64,000 nucleotides of DNA. It comes from Bradyrhizobium sp. 4 (GTDB lineage: Bacteria; Pseudomonadota; Alphaproteobacteria; Rhizobiales; Xanthobacteraceae). A program made the position numbers and the translations under genes. Position 1 is the stretch's first letter, and each line of letters begins with the position of its first letter. The notes below the pieces were generated by a model. The model was given only the letters and a program-made list of their open reading frames with translations. It was not told the DNA's origin and did no database searches. The stretch spans positions 3,038,001 to 3,102,000 of the forward strand of contig NZ_CP064686.1 in NCBI RefSeq assembly GCF_023100905.1, given 5' to 3'. Positions 8,326 to 16,375 of the stretch are shown one piece after another.

Positions 8326-8730
8326 TCAGGAAGCATGCGCTCGCGCACGTTCGCGGGCTTCGCGCCGGCGCTGGCGACATTCGCGTAGGCGCTTCGCTCG
8401 CTCCAAGGGCTGCGGCAACCCTAGCACCGGCGCGGCAGCCGCTTCTATTGCGACCTTCTCAACCATAGGGTCTTCGCTTCGGCGCGCCTCCATGGACTCG
8501 AGCACGGCTCGCCCTTTGACCGTGATCATCCAGCCGCCATTTTGACGCTCAACGAGGCCGTCCGAAAAGATGTCCAGTCCGGGCACGCGCGCGGCCAGTC
8601 GCTTGGTGCGCTCGGCCCACTCCGGGCCGCTAGTGGCGAGGATCGCCACATGGCGGTTCAGGTCCGCCACCAAAGCGAACCTGTCCGGGTAGCTCACCAA
8701 GATCTTCAACACCGTCACCTGCAAGTTCAA
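8326..8730 (-). CDS. Conserved hypothetical protein, winged-helix-like
   Basis: A 134-residue protein starting TTG (MNLQVTVLKILVSYPDRFAL). The first ~85 residues alternate helices and strands in a way that resembles a small winged-helix domain (VADLNRHVAILATSG, then RTKRLAARVPGLDIFSDG, then GGWMITVKGRAVLESMEARR). The tail is a basic helix. This looks like a conserved bradyrhizobial small protein, possibly regulatory. The upstream region has no good ribosome site, so the exact start is uncertain. Confidence 0.65.
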   Translation of the reverse strand: MNLQVTVLKILVSYPDRFALVADLNRHVAILATSGPEWAERTKRLAARVPGLDIFSDGLVERQNGGWMITVKGRAVLESMEARRSEDPMVEKVAIEAAAAPVLGLPQPLERAKRLRECRQRRREARERARAHAS

Positions 8731-9070
8731 CCCGCACCTCGCCCGATCAAGGCTACGTCGTCGGCGCTTGTGTCAGGGCTTTTCGGCCGGTCTGCCGCAG
8801 CTTGTCCGGTGTCGTTCGCCGGTCTTTGCGGCTTCGAGGATCTTGCAGACCAAACTGGGTGCCGCAGGTGGATCCACAATCCCTGAAACGGAAGTCTGCG
8901 CGACCGCAAAGAGCCGTGCACGTGCCTGCGGCCATCATAACGCGCGGCTATCGACTTCATGGCGCGAGGTCATTCCCATTCGCCGCGGGCAATCCCATGC
9001 TGACGAGCGTGAGCGGCAACTTTCGCCGCCACACACCCGAAGACAAGGGTCCACAATTAGGAGGGTACAA
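8731..9070. other. Intergenic stretch before the cupin gene
   Basis: A minus-strand frame (8727-8960) overlaps the TTG start of the gene at 8730, but it is arginine-rich and unlike a natural protein. The only clear element is the ttaggagggt ribosome site at 9056-9065 for the cupin gene. Confidence 0.4.
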
Positions 9071-9483
9071 ATGTCAGTGAAGCAGCCGGTTCTCACGCCG
9101 CCCCAAGGCGGTGAGACGGTGACCTCGACTGGGGCTCAAGCGTCGAGACGAAAGTGGAGAGCAGCCAGACCGGAGGCGAATATGGCACTGTCCTTCGGAC
9201 AGTGCGCGCGGGGGAGGAGCCGCCGCTGCACACCCACTCGTGCGAGAACGAGCTGCTCTACGCTGTGCAGGGGCAGCTAATCGCGCGCGTCGGCGATGCC
9301 CGCGTCGACGTGGGGCCCGGCGCCTACGCGGCTCTTCCCCGCGGTGTGCCGCATACAATCGAGGTGGTCGGCGGTCAAGCGACCCTGCTGCTCAGCTTCG
9401 TGCTGGGTGGGCTGGAGCGCTTCTTGGTCCCCCGCAAAGGCGAGCAGCTCGATCCGGCCGCTTTCGGCCTAACGTTCCCGTAG
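9071..9483 (+). pseudogene. Cupin-domain protein with an N-terminal frameshift
   Basis: A very strong aggagg site precedes ATG 9071, which opens MSVKQPVLTPPQGGETV, a typical beginning for small cupins of the quercetin-dioxygenase-like type. After about 9121 this frame becomes nonsense. The cupin continues in another frame from about 9130 to 9483: TGGEYGTVL, then PPLHTHSCENELLYAVQG and a second motif at GPGAYAALPRGVPHTIEV. The metal-site pattern (H-x-H, E, distal H) is present. A single indel between 9121 and 9150 explains the data. If it is a sequencing error, the gene is intact at about 137 residues. Confidence 0.65.
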
Positions 9484-9553
9484 GGCGGGGACCGGGCGCG
9501 CGGCGCTGGCGGCCGTGCCCGCTCGGGCCTGACTACAGACTGCGCGCGACTCT

Positions 9554-9596
9554 CGTACGACGCTTTTAATGGTCGTACGTCGCACGCCGTGCGACG
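9554..9596. repeat. Two overlapping perfect inverted repeats
   Basis: First repeat: cgtacgac (9554-9561) and gtcgtacg (9572-9579). Second: cgtcgcac (9578-9585), spacer gcc, gtgcgacg (9589-9596). The second could fold into a tight hairpin, but no T-run follows on either strand. The site lies between the cupin gene and the remnant recombinase gene. Confidence 0.6.
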
Positions 9597-9626
9597 AGGC
9601 GGATAATTAGGACCGAAGCCCATCCA

Positions 9627-9911
9627 CTACTTTAACACGAGCCCTACCGGTCTGCGTTCACTCTTCATGCCTTCCTTCCGCACCTGCAATTCAAGCCTGT
9701 CGATGCCGGAATCGGCGCGAGCCGCATTGCGGGCGCGGTAGTGCTTCACGATGGTCTGCGCACTTCGGTTTGAATGCCCAGTGATGTCGCAGATCGTCAG
9801 CAAGTCGCAGCCTGCCCGATCGAGCAGCATGACGCAGCTATCACGTAAGTCCTGGTCCTTCTTTTGGTCGAGTTCGCCGGCTCCGTGACGAACATCAGCG
9901 TGGGCAAGGCT
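9627..9911 (-). pseudogene. Tyrosine recombinase (phage-type integrase), C-terminal remnant
   Basis: The fragment reads DLRDSCVMLLDRAGCDLLTI, then CDITGHSNRSAQTIVKHYRA. These correspond to the box II end of tyrosine recombinases (HDLR...TLL..AG...I...GHS) and the catalytic Tyr region (HY.A). The first His of HxLR is replaced (DQDLRD). A stop in the same frame at 9912-9914 ends the open stretch, and the N-terminal two-thirds of a normal enzyme are missing. It is most likely a relic of a past integrated element; no attachment repeat or tRNA was found nearby. Confidence 0.7.
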
Positions 9912-10018
9912 TCAGACGCCATGCTGCCTCATCGCTATTGCTGTCGCGTGCGGCCTGTGCACCCAGCTAGTCCGCTAGTGCACGCTTGCGCCCATCGACC
10001 GCTCGAGCATGCTGCGCC

Positions 10019-10168
10019 TTATTCCCCTTCATCGAGAAGAAAAGGGGCAAACAGCCTATCGATATTTTCAATCAGTTCGGCGTTTAGTCGCTCTGCGCGG
10101 ATAACTGACTGGCGCCCGTTGTCGCGCGCGAGAAAGCCGAAGATAGCAACGGCCCGGGCGGTAGACAC
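10019..10168 (-). CDS. Short hypothetical protein (49 aa)
   Basis: GTG-initiated frame STARAVAIFGFLARDNGRQS followed by a helical, natural-looking sequence ending LFAPFLLDEGE. A stop codon lies directly before the GTG. No ribosome site is visible, so it may be a fragment of a longer lost gene. Function unknown. Confidence 0.35.
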   Translation of the reverse strand: MSTARAVAIFGFLARDNGRQSVIRAERLNAELIENIDRLFAPFLLDEGE

Positions 10169-10298
10169 CTAAATGCGAAATGCGCAGCCCCTTGCTCAAG
10201 CCTCACCACGCGAGGATGGTGAAGTTCACTCCCTTCAGGGCAGTCGAGCTGCACAGCCTCTACGCTCGTTCGCTAACGCAGGTTAAATCGGGTTCCAG

Positions 10299-10493
10299 TC
10301 ACTCCTCGGGGGTCCGCTCCCCCGCGGCTCGCCGTCGCTGCGATTGAGTGCTCGGAGGCGACTGCAATGCAGGTACAGCCGAGGCGCGTCGCTCCGCCTC
10401 TTGGACTTTAAGCCGCAGATCTTCCAGCTCTGACAGTTGACAAACGAGGTCGTTCAACCGTTGGACAAGAAGGATCGAGCTATAACCCTGCAT
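10299..10493 (-). CDS. Small coiled-coil protein (64 aa)
   Basis: A short protein starting MQGYSSILLVQRLNDLV and continuing as a heptad helix (CQLSELEDLRLKVQEAERRA), then a polar Pro/Ser/Arg tail. The ATG at 10493 is fixed by an aggagg site 6 bases upstream. The helix matches that of the gene at 5915-6157 residue by residue in many positions, so the two are paralogs. Function unknown; coiled-coil self-association is likely. Confidence 0.6.
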   Translation of the reverse strand: MQGYSSILLVQRLNDLVCQLSELEDLRLKVQEAERRASAVPALQSPPSTQSQRRRAAGERTPEE

Positions 10494-11004
10494 CAACGCC
10501 CTCCTGAGTCTGCAGCTATCCAGACAGCAAAAGGACCCCAGCCTCAGGGCGGTGAAGCTGGGGCTATCGATCTGCCTTGGTGAAGGCAGCCGCCCCTTGG
10601 GAGGGCACGGGAAAACTCGGCAATCAGTAAGTCGTTCCAAGCCGAACAAAAACGAGCCTAGCCTTGGGACAATGGGGAAAGCTGGGGCCCGACTGCATCG
10701 CCCACTTGGGGAGAGCAATCGGGAAAACGCGGTAATTGGCGAGCCCGTACCAACCGCGGTGCCTCCGAAAACGTTAGCGGCCTCTGTCGTCCTTGCCGTT
10801 GGGGCTGCCATCGCCGCCGCCGTTACCCCACGGCTCGCTTTTTGCTCGCCTCCATAAGCGCGTGCGCCGGCGAGTGGGTCGCTCAATAGGCAGTGTCGAC
10901 CGATCGAAAGCGCAGCCGGACGGCTGTAAATTAGATTGAAAGTCCGTATTTAATATAGTTTAATATCGAAATTAAATTGCGACGATTTTCAGGGTTTCGG
11001 GATC
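10494..11004. other. Gap with a hairpin, imperfect direct repeats and an AT-rich tract
   Basis: An inverted repeat ccccagc/gctgggg lies at about 10536-10563. Two imperfect ~35-base copies of a cttgggga..gcaatcgggaaaac-like unit occur near 10595-10630 and 10706-10740. Bases 10925-10980 form an A/T-rich tract directly before the gene at 11005. No gene is supported. Confidence 0.4.
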
Positions 11005-11319
11005 ATGCCTCATTCTCCGTCCATCGTGCCTCATCCATATCCACGTGACGTCTATCTTGTGCTCGAGGATTATGGAGGTGGGCTCGGACGTGCCTGGACC
11101 GAAACCTCCGAAGACGACACTGGTCGAGCGACGCTGATGCGCCAAATAATGGAAGGTCAATACAAGCACCCTGCTCGGATCGTAGTCTTCAACACGGTTG
11201 AGGGATGGTCGCGTGATGTAACCGTAGAGATCGCAGATGAACTGCGCCGCTGCTTTGTCGAGTTCGATGACATTGCGCCAGCCGCGTTGGAATTCATCGA
11301 GAGAGTTGGAAGGAGTTGA
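11005..11319 (+). CDS. Conserved bradyrhizobial protein (104 aa)
   Basis: A soluble protein with natural composition: RDVYLVLEDYGGGLGRAW near the start, a central LMRQIMEGQYKHPARIVVFN, and a C-terminal SRDVTVEIADELRR helix. Short proteins of this pattern recur in Bradyrhizobium genomes without a known function. It begins 24 bases after an A/T-rich tract that may carry its promoter. No catalytic signature is seen. Confidence 0.7.
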   Translation: MPHSPSIVPHPYPRDVYLVLEDYGGGLGRAWTETSEDDTGRATLMRQIMEGQYKHPARIVVFNTVEGWSRDVTVEIADELRRCFVEFDDIAPAALEFIERVGRS

Positions 11320-11485
11320 TTGTGGTGCCCGCCCGTACCTTAGTTTGCGCTAATCTCACCAGCTTATCAGACATGAGGATGCTGCGGCAGCACGAACGAA
11401 CAAGCTACCTCGGCGAGGCGTGAGACGAGCCTGGTGGGGTATACGGCCAGCCCGTTTATTATGTTTGATTGTGTTTGGAGCTGCC

Positions 11486-11701
11486 ATGTCGGTGGGTTGG
11501 GATCGCGCTGTTGAATGGGACGGAAAGGTCCTCACGGGTTGGGTGGTCGTAAATGGCGTGGCCACCAAAGTGACTGCGGACCGAGCGACGATCCATGCCC
11601 GAGCTGCAGGGTTTAGCGATGCGCTTAGCTGGGAGATTAAGCGCTTTCGGACGGAAATCTTTGAAAAGCTGATGCCATTCTTCGTTCGTCAGAATACCTG
11701 A
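11486..11701 (+). CDS. Conserved small protein (71 aa)
   Basis: Starts MSVGWDRAVEWDGKVLTGWV with a tttggag site 6 bases upstream of the ATG at 11486; an ATG-less upstream extension is arginine-rich and rejected. The sequence alternates strands (WVVVNGVATKVTADRATI) with a C-terminal helix (LSWEIKRFRTEIFEKL). The short distance (9 bases) to the Nudix gene suggests a shared transcript. Function unknown. Confidence 0.65.
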   Translation: MSVGWDRAVEWDGKVLTGWVVVNGVATKVTADRATIHARAAGFSDALSWEIKRFRTEIFEKLMPFFVRQNT

Positions 11702-11710
11702 TGGTAAGCT

Positions 11711-12085
11711 ATGACCTTGCGTGTTCGGGATTTTTCCGCGTTGATGGACAACGTCGGACGCTTTCCTCATCTGCGAGATGACGAGCGTGGTACAGCGCAG
11801 CCGGGAAAGAGTTCGTTTTTCGGTGGCCTAAGTGAACACGGCGACACGCCCCTCCAATCCGTCGTTCGCAAAATCGCTGAAGAAATCGGCATAACGATCC
11901 ACTCGGAGAATATCGCAGTGTCTGAAAAGGCGTGTATTTTCTTTGCGCGCGGCATAAACGGATCCGCGCCGGATACCGCGGAAAGTGAGCCGTTGATCGT
12001 TGAGGCCGAGGAGGTGGGCGGCATTCGAGACAACTCACGTCTCTTGCGGCCTTCGTGCTCCACCGTTTCCTGGCCTCCCGAATGA
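11711..12085 (+). CDS. Nudix-hydrolase-like protein with an altered Nudix box
   Basis: A 124-residue Nudix-like protein. The box reads GG-LSEHGDTPLQSVVRKIAEEIG against the consensus GGx5Ex7REUxEExGU: the GG and the EE pair are present, but the RE of the core is RK and the first E is missing. Metal-dependent hydrolysis of a nucleotide-sugar or other diphosphate is therefore uncertain. The C-terminus (SCSTVSWPPE) is short for the family. Its stop overlaps the ATG of the phosphatase gene (atga), so the two are translationally coupled. Confidence 0.6.
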   Translation: MTLRVRDFSALMDNVGRFPHLRDDERGTAQPGKSSFFGGLSEHGDTPLQSVVRKIAEEIGITIHSENIAVSEKACIFFARGINGSAPDTAESEPLIVEAEEVGGIRDNSRLLRPSCSTVSWPPE

Positions 12086-12543
12086 CTGATGGCTGCAAGC
12101 GGGTTCTTTTTCTTTGTACAGGCAACTATTACCGCAGCCGGTTTGCGGAGGAACTATTCAATCACCTTGCTGAACAAGAGGAATTGCCTTGGCGAGCATT
12201 CTCCAGGGGTGCTGCCGAAAGGGGGGCGCCGGAGAACACGGGATCCATCTCCCGCTTTGCGCTCGAGGCGTTGCAAGCACTGGGAATTAGCCCGAGCAGG
12301 GCTGATGAACTTCCGCAGCCGTGCACCTTAGCTGACTGTCGGCAAGCAGATATCGTCATAGGATTGAAAGAGGCGGAGCATCGATCGATGGTCGAACGCC
12401 GCTTTCCGGCCCTCGCGGATCGGGTCCTATATTGGCAAGTGGACGATCTCGACGTCGCCGAGCCCGGCGATGCCCTGCCACACCTGGAGCTAATGGTCGC
12501 GAACCTGATCGCTATGTTGCGAACGGACGACCTGCGGTCCTAA
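12082..12543 (+). CDS. Low-molecular-weight protein tyrosine phosphatase-like protein
   Basis: Contains the phosphate-binding loop CTGNYYRSR (CX5RS) near the N-terminus after a short strand (KRVLFLCTG), as in low-molecular-weight phosphatases and arsenate reductases. The usual loop is CxGNxCRSP; here the second Cys is Tyr and Pro is Arg. A late aspartate in a VDDLDVAEPGD segment could be the general acid. The ATG at 12082 overlaps the Nudix stop, and this start is preferred over one 27 bases upstream. In EPS systems such enzymes often oppose Wzc-type kinases, but this gene is 18 kb from the kinase, so that partnership is only a guess. Confidence 0.7.
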   Translation: MTDGCKRVLFLCTGNYYRSRFAEELFNHLAEQEELPWRAFSRGAAERGAPENTGSISRFALEALQALGISPSRADELPQPCTLADCRQADIVIGLKEAEHRSMVERRFPALADRVLYWQVDDLDVAEPGDALPHLELMVANLIAMLRTDDLRS

Positions 12544-12666
12544 AGCCCGTTGGCGAGCCGGAGGTAGGAACGGTAGGAGACGCGGGGCAGCCTCCGCTCG
12601 ATGGCGAGTCGTCAAGGTCCACGTTGATAGTCGTCAGGATGTAGTCGAAGGGTGAGCGCAAGGCAT

Positions 12667-12825
12667 TCAGTTCCTCGACCTCGACCTCCATCCGTATTCC
12701 CCATGCGGAATCGTTGCGGTGATCTCGACGTCATTGCCGGCCGACACGCGCCACGCTGCCACCCCGAAGCACAAGGTCAGCGTCAGGGCGAGGGCAAGCA
12801 GAAGCATAGAGACGAAATGGCTCAC
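12667..12825 (-). CDS. Small membrane protein (52 aa)
   Basis: GTG-initiated frame with one hydrophobic helix (MLLLALALTLTLCFGVAAW) followed by a polar C-terminal domain (NDVEITATIPHGEYGW). Ribosome site weak. Possibly exported or membrane anchored; no family recognised. Confidence 0.35.
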   Translation of the reverse strand: MSHFVSMLLLALALTLTLCFGVAAWRVSAGNDVEITATIPHGEYGWRSRSRN

Positions 12826-12923
12826 GCGCGTGTACCCGCAAATCCGAAACCCCTTGAGAGCGTGCACAGAGGCCCGATTCGTAAAATGCAGACGATCTGA
12901 CCCATCGGCTGTTTTCCCCATCC

Positions 12924-13082
12924 TTACACGGGGCCAAAAGCGCTCACGATCCCGATCGTGATCGGCACGAGCGCGACCACCACCCACAGAGCGGGCGAGC
13001 TGGAGGACAGGCCAACGACTAGTATCAAAACACCGATACCCACGAGGGCCGCTGAGATTGCGTAGGCGACTGCCTTTTCCAT
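12924..13082 (-). CDS. Small two-helix membrane protein (52 aa)
   Basis: Starts MEKAVAYAISAALVGIGVLI and contains two transmembrane helices separated by a short SSSSPA turn, ending VSAFGPV. The ATG at 13082 has ggatcg upstream; a start 84 bases further out has none. Similar small hydrophobic proteins abound in Bradyrhizobium. The A/T-rich tract at 13150-13210 lies upstream and may hold the promoter. Function unknown. Confidence 0.5.
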   Translation of the reverse strand: MEKAVAYAISAALVGIGVLILVVGLSSSSPALWVVVALVPITIGIVSAFGPV

Positions 13083-13258
13083 CTGTCGATCCACGACAAC
13101 AAGGGATCGGTCGCACAAGCAGGACTCGAGGCAAATCGAAACGTTCCTTTCTCGATTTAATTTCAAATTTCATTTAATTATGTTTTTGCGACTTAATTTC
13201 GCCAAATTAAAGGGCGCTTTCTGAGCACTGGGGCAGGGCTATTAACCCGGAGTCCTGC

Positions 13259-13789
13259 ATGTTCAATCGAGTAGTCGTAGCTTTAGTGCTCGTTTTTGCG
13301 ACATCCATTTCTTCTGAAGCGCGCCCCTTGCGCGCCGCTTCGCCACCAGAATGCAACGTGATTATGCCGTGCGACTTTTCATCTTCGCTGGTGCAGGCGC
13401 AGAGATACACGAGACCGGCACCGCGCCTGCAGCGAAGTGCCGTTGCTAGCCTACGGATGTCTGTGGCCAGCTCAGGGGCCTTAACTAGTGAGATCGTCAG
13501 CGGTCGTCCGGCCGGTTGCCCTCGCTCGTTCTGCGGATGTGGTGCGGCGATACGAGTGTTTGGTCGGGTAGTACCGGAACTGAACCTCGCAGCCAATTGG
13601 CTGCGCTTTCCCCGCACCTCGCCAGCACCGGGAATGGTTGCCGCGCGACGTGGACACGTCTTCGTCCTTGAACAGCACATCGCCGGTGACATCTGGAAGG
13701 CGTACGATGCCAACTCAGGTGGGCACGCAACGCGAATTCACCCGCGCTCCCTGCGAGGGTACACCGTCGTCAACCCTCATGCGGCCTAG
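13259..13789 (+). CDS. Conserved secreted protein
   Basis: A 176-residue protein with a cleavable signal peptide (MFNRVVVALVLVFATSISSEA). After a variable linker comes a conserved block: RPAGCPRSFCGCGAAIRVFG, then ELNLAANWLRFPR and GMVAARRGHVFVLEQH, ending in a small domain with DANSGGHATRIHPRSLRGYT. The cysteine cluster and overall order resemble a Bradyrhizobium family often annotated only as hypothetical; a distant relation to amidase/CHAP-type folds is possible but I cannot show a catalytic set. It is a single gene flanked by minus-strand genes. Confidence 0.75.
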   Translation: MFNRVVVALVLVFATSISSEARPLRAASPPECNVIMPCDFSSSLVQAQRYTRPAPRLQRSAVASLRMSVASSGALTSEIVSGRPAGCPRSFCGCGAAIRVFGRVVPELNLAANWLRFPRTSPAPGMVAARRGHVFVLEQHIAGDIWKAYDANSGGHATRIHPRSLRGYTVVNPHAA

Positions 13790-13860
13790 GGCCATCGCGC
13801 AGCGTTCCCATTAGATTTTTCTCGCCACGTTCCGGAGCATTCGGCTCGCGGCTTCCGCCC

Positions 13861-13896
13861 AAAAACAGGGCCGCAGCGGTTTTCGCCGCGGCCCTG
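13861..13896 (-). terminator. Rho-independent terminator
   Basis: Perfect 9-base stem cagggccgc/gcggccctg with a 13-base loop; on the minus strand it is followed by five T residues (aaaaa at 13861-13865). It lies 85 bases after the stop of the DUF7662 gene at 13981-14268 and fits as its terminator. Confidence 0.7.
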
Positions 13897-13980
13897 AAGT
13901 GGCAACTTGATTCTGCGCCGGCTTGTTCTCGCAGTTTGTCCCGAACACCGAGGTTGATAGGTCCGCCATCATGGAAAGCT

Positions 13981-14268
13981 TCAATGCAGCCAAGGCGTTC
14001 GATGACGATCATTGGTGTTCACTTCAGAACGATAGAATTCGACGATGCGGTGCTTCATTGAGACCCGGACACGATAACCAGCGGATATCCACGCTCTCGC
14101 TTGAGGACCTGCTCTCTTCAGTGTGCTCCACCACGCAGTGAAGGTGTAGGCCGATCTCGGCAGAGGCTTCCCCAAGATCGCTTCAATTTCTGAAAAGGTC
14201 AGGCGGAGACTTTGACCGTTCTCCGTTCGGAGCCTTTCATGCAATGGCTGGTAAATCGACCTCGGCAT
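13981..14268 (-). CDS. DUF7662-type protein
   Basis: A 95-residue protein with the signature of a small domain I associate with DUF7662: LRLTFSEIEAILGKPLPRSA, then an aromatic TAWW segment and QARAWISAGYRV. Members are found alone or attached to restriction/DNA-related proteins, and the domain has been suggested to bind nucleic acid; no function is proven. The C-terminal ~20 residues are polar and may be dispensable. A clear terminator follows. Confidence 0.7.
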   Translation of the reverse strand: MPRSIYQPLHERLRTENGQSLRLTFSEIEAILGKPLPRSAYTFTAWWSTLKRAGPQARAWISAGYRVRVSMKHRIVEFYRSEVNTNDRHRTPWLH

Positions 14269-14403
14269 GCGAGCACTATGTCGACAAAATGGGCCGGCTG
14301 CCCGGCATTAGAATAGCAGTCTGGTGCATATAGAGCGCGGAGGCAAAAGGCATTATCATTCTGGTCTGCAAGACCTCGCGGAGCCTGACGCAGCGATGTC
14401 TCT

Positions 14404-14700
14404 TCAGTGTTCCCTTAGCTCTAGGTCTCTCAGCAGCACGTGGAGAAAGTCGCTGGCGTGGTCATAGCGTTTACGACCATTCACGATCTTGCGGGTGCGC
14501 GGCTCCAGTGTGTTGGCGATGGCTTCCGCGCCGGGTAGATCAGCCTGGTGCGACCACTGCTGTAGCAGCCGATCCGGAATGTCTTGAGCGGATCCAAACA
14601 GCTTCAACACACAATATTTGCCATCGTGCTTGCGATCAGCTTTCACAGAAAAAGCGAATAACCCTCGAAAGGTATTACGGGAAACGGCAGGTTTTGCCAT
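14404..14700 (-). CDS. Hypothetical protein (98 aa)
   Basis: Starts MAKPAVSRNTFRGLFAFSV with a ggggat element 4-5 bases before the ATG. The composition is natural, with a basic N-terminal segment (KADRKHDGKYCVLKLFGSAQ) and a C-terminal helix (ASDFLHVLLRDLELREH). No membrane segment or motif is recognised. It may be a small regulator or a fragment; I cannot assign it. Confidence 0.45.
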   Translation of the reverse strand: MAKPAVSRNTFRGLFAFSVKADRKHDGKYCVLKLFGSAQDIPDRLLQQWSHQADLPGAEAIANTLEPRTRKIVNGRKRYDHASDFLHVLLRDLELREH

Positions 14701-15183
14701 TAACATCCCCCAAAGTAAAATCGACTCGCTTTAAGTCTAGAATTCTGACGCGTTAACAAAATAAAATCCAGCGGAATTTAATCGCTTGCCTTCGAAAAAG
14801 AGGTCATCGGAACTGACGTAAATCGAAGCACCGTCTGTCACAGCTCGCGCCGTCCTGCGTCTCCGATACCCTATGCTGCTACGGGACAGTCGACCTTAGC
14901 AGGCGGCCGGGTAGGACGGGCGGGCCAAGGGCTGCCCCGCAAAATTGCTACCAGACCTCGCAAGTGACTGAGACGACCGATGTTCGCTCAACCCTCTCCC
15001 GAAGTCGCTCTCGTGCGCATGATCAGATAGTCGGTCTGGCGCTGCCCGGTGAATAGCGCGCGATAGATCTGTCCCCGATCAAGGCCAGTTCAATTTGCAT
15101 CGGCTGCGGCGACCCACTCGATCGGAATGGAGCGACCGCAGGCCGGCACCTAGCCGCTCGGTAGGCATTGTCTGGTCGCCATT
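14701..15183. other. Intergenic stretch downstream of the exported-protein operon
   Basis: An A/T-rich stretch (14705-14790) is followed by GC-rich sequence with only short arginine/proline-rich frames. No gene, RNA or strong terminator is recognised. Confidence 0.4.
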
Positions 15184-15780
15184 TTATGGTTTGACGTAGG
15201 TCCATCCCTGCTCCTGCAACTGCATCACCCTAACGACGCCCGACCTCACCACTTGGGCTTGGGCAACGATCGGAATGTCTTTGTTTTCGGCCTTTTGCAT
15301 TTTCTCTTGCGTGTTTCCACAGGCTTTGAATGATACTTCCGGCGTGCTCAGAGCCATTTCCTCAATTCGCGCTTTCACCGGCGACGTGTCATCGCGGAGC
15401 ATATGGAGGCCGGGGCCGAAGGTAATCACCTCAACTTTCACCCCTTCACCAACCTCCTTGTAGTATTGCGCGACGTTGAGTGCATTGTTCAATGCAAGAT
15501 TCATTGACGCGGAGTCGCTTGTGTTGACCTGAAGGATTAAGCGGTGCTCTTTCTTGGCAGCAGACGATGGCGCGATGCGCGCCAGCTCAAATTGTTTTGG
15601 CGTCGCGGCCCGCGCCGATGAATTCGCGTGCGTTCTGGCCGCGCCATGTGTTGAGGCTGCAGGCAAACTAGGCTGTGCCGGGAGCAGGCGAGTCTCCTGT
15701 GCCGCGGAACTAGACAGCCCGACCAGGAGCGAGATGATTGTCGCGATCATCGCTGTGATAATCTTCGGAAATTTGGGCAT
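15184..15780 (-). CDS. Exported DsrE-like protein
   Basis: A 198-residue protein with an N-terminal signal/anchor (PKIITAMIATIISLLVGLSS) and a polar linker rich in Ala, His and Ser. The C-terminal domain has the DsrE/DsrF-like order: RLILQVNTSDSASMNLALNN, then YYKEVGEGVKVEVITFGPGL, then a single conserved Cys in VSFKACGNTQEKM. DsrE-fold proteins handle sulfur or act as small redox/ligand-binding subunits; exported single-domain forms are uncharacterised. The ATG at 15780 has ttggag 9 bases upstream. It is the last gene of a four-gene minus-strand operon (19138 to 15184). Confidence 0.75.
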   Translation of the reverse strand: MPKFPKIITAMIATIISLLVGLSSSAAQETRLLPAQPSLPAASTHGAARTHANSSARAATPKQFELARIAPSSAAKKEHRLILQVNTSDSASMNLALNNALNVAQYYKEVGEGVKVEVITFGPGLHMLRDDTSPVKARIEEMALSTPEVSFKACGNTQEKMQKAENKDIPIVAQAQVVRSGVVRVMQLQEQGWTYVKP

Positions 15781-15814
15781 TATGTTGTTTCTCCAAGCAA
15801 GCTGAGGTTCATGA

Positions 15815-16375
15815 TCAATTGTTGGGCTTCGCGATCGCGCGTGGCCATTTGCATGTTGCCGCCAATTTTGCACGCACGCTCTCGATACCATCGAGAGCGA
15901 ACACTGCACCGGCGCCGGTCCCCGTTCGGCGTGACACATGCACGGAAAGTGCGCTGTGGCCGGGGATCGATTGCAACAGGCGAACGACATCGCTTTCAAG
16001 CGCGACACCGCGCGCTGACGTGATTGTCGAGACCTGAAAAGGTGGATCATCATTGATGCGCAGGGAAAGGGTGTAATCCTCGCGGCGGCCCGAAAGGCCG
16101 GCTCCATCAAGCAACACTTCGGTCAGGCCGCCGCGACAGCGTATCGACAGGCTCATTGCTGCGTCGGAACTGCCCCCTTGAGATGGCAGTGTAGCCTTGA
16201 TGATCGATGAATAATCAACTGGCGAGGTGGTCTCGCTGACGATCCACGCCCCGGCTCCATTGGCGGACCGATCAGAGACGCGAACCGGAGCCATAGGGTC
16301 TTCGGCGCCTCGGGGCCGAGCGAGGTCATTTGCGATCGCGAGCGTCACGACGAGAGCGATCAGGGTGAACGTCAT
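15815..16375 (-). CDS. VasI-like exported protein
   Basis: A 186-residue protein with an N-terminal signal sequence (MTFTLIALVVTLAIAND). The main domain carries the pattern of VasI/TagO-type proteins: W.VSE.TSPVDYSS, then SLSIRCRGGLTEVLLDGAG, a beta-rich middle and a C-terminal ALSVHVSRRTGTGAGAVFAL segment. In type VI secretion loci such proteins are accessory periplasmic factors, but no type VI genes occur here, so the domain is probably used in a different context. The ATG overlaps the stop of the upstream gene (atga), showing translational coupling to the TAXI-type protein. Confidence 0.7.
   Translation of the reverse strand: MTFTLIALVVTLAIANDLARPRGAEDPMAPVRVSDRSANGAGAWIVSETTSPVDYSSIIKATLPSQGGSSDAAMSLSIRCRGGLTEVLLDGAGLSGRREDYTLSLRINDDPPFQVSTITSARGVALESDVVRLLQSIPGHSALSVHVSRRTGTGAGAVFALDGIESVRAKLAATCKWPRAIAKPNN

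Noticed and set aside
9627..10300. tRNA-linked integration site
   Set aside because: No tRNA-like fold or att repeat was found near the recombinase remnant.
15815..16375. Type VI secretion locus
   Set aside because: Only a VasI-like domain is present; no Tss genes occur in the window.
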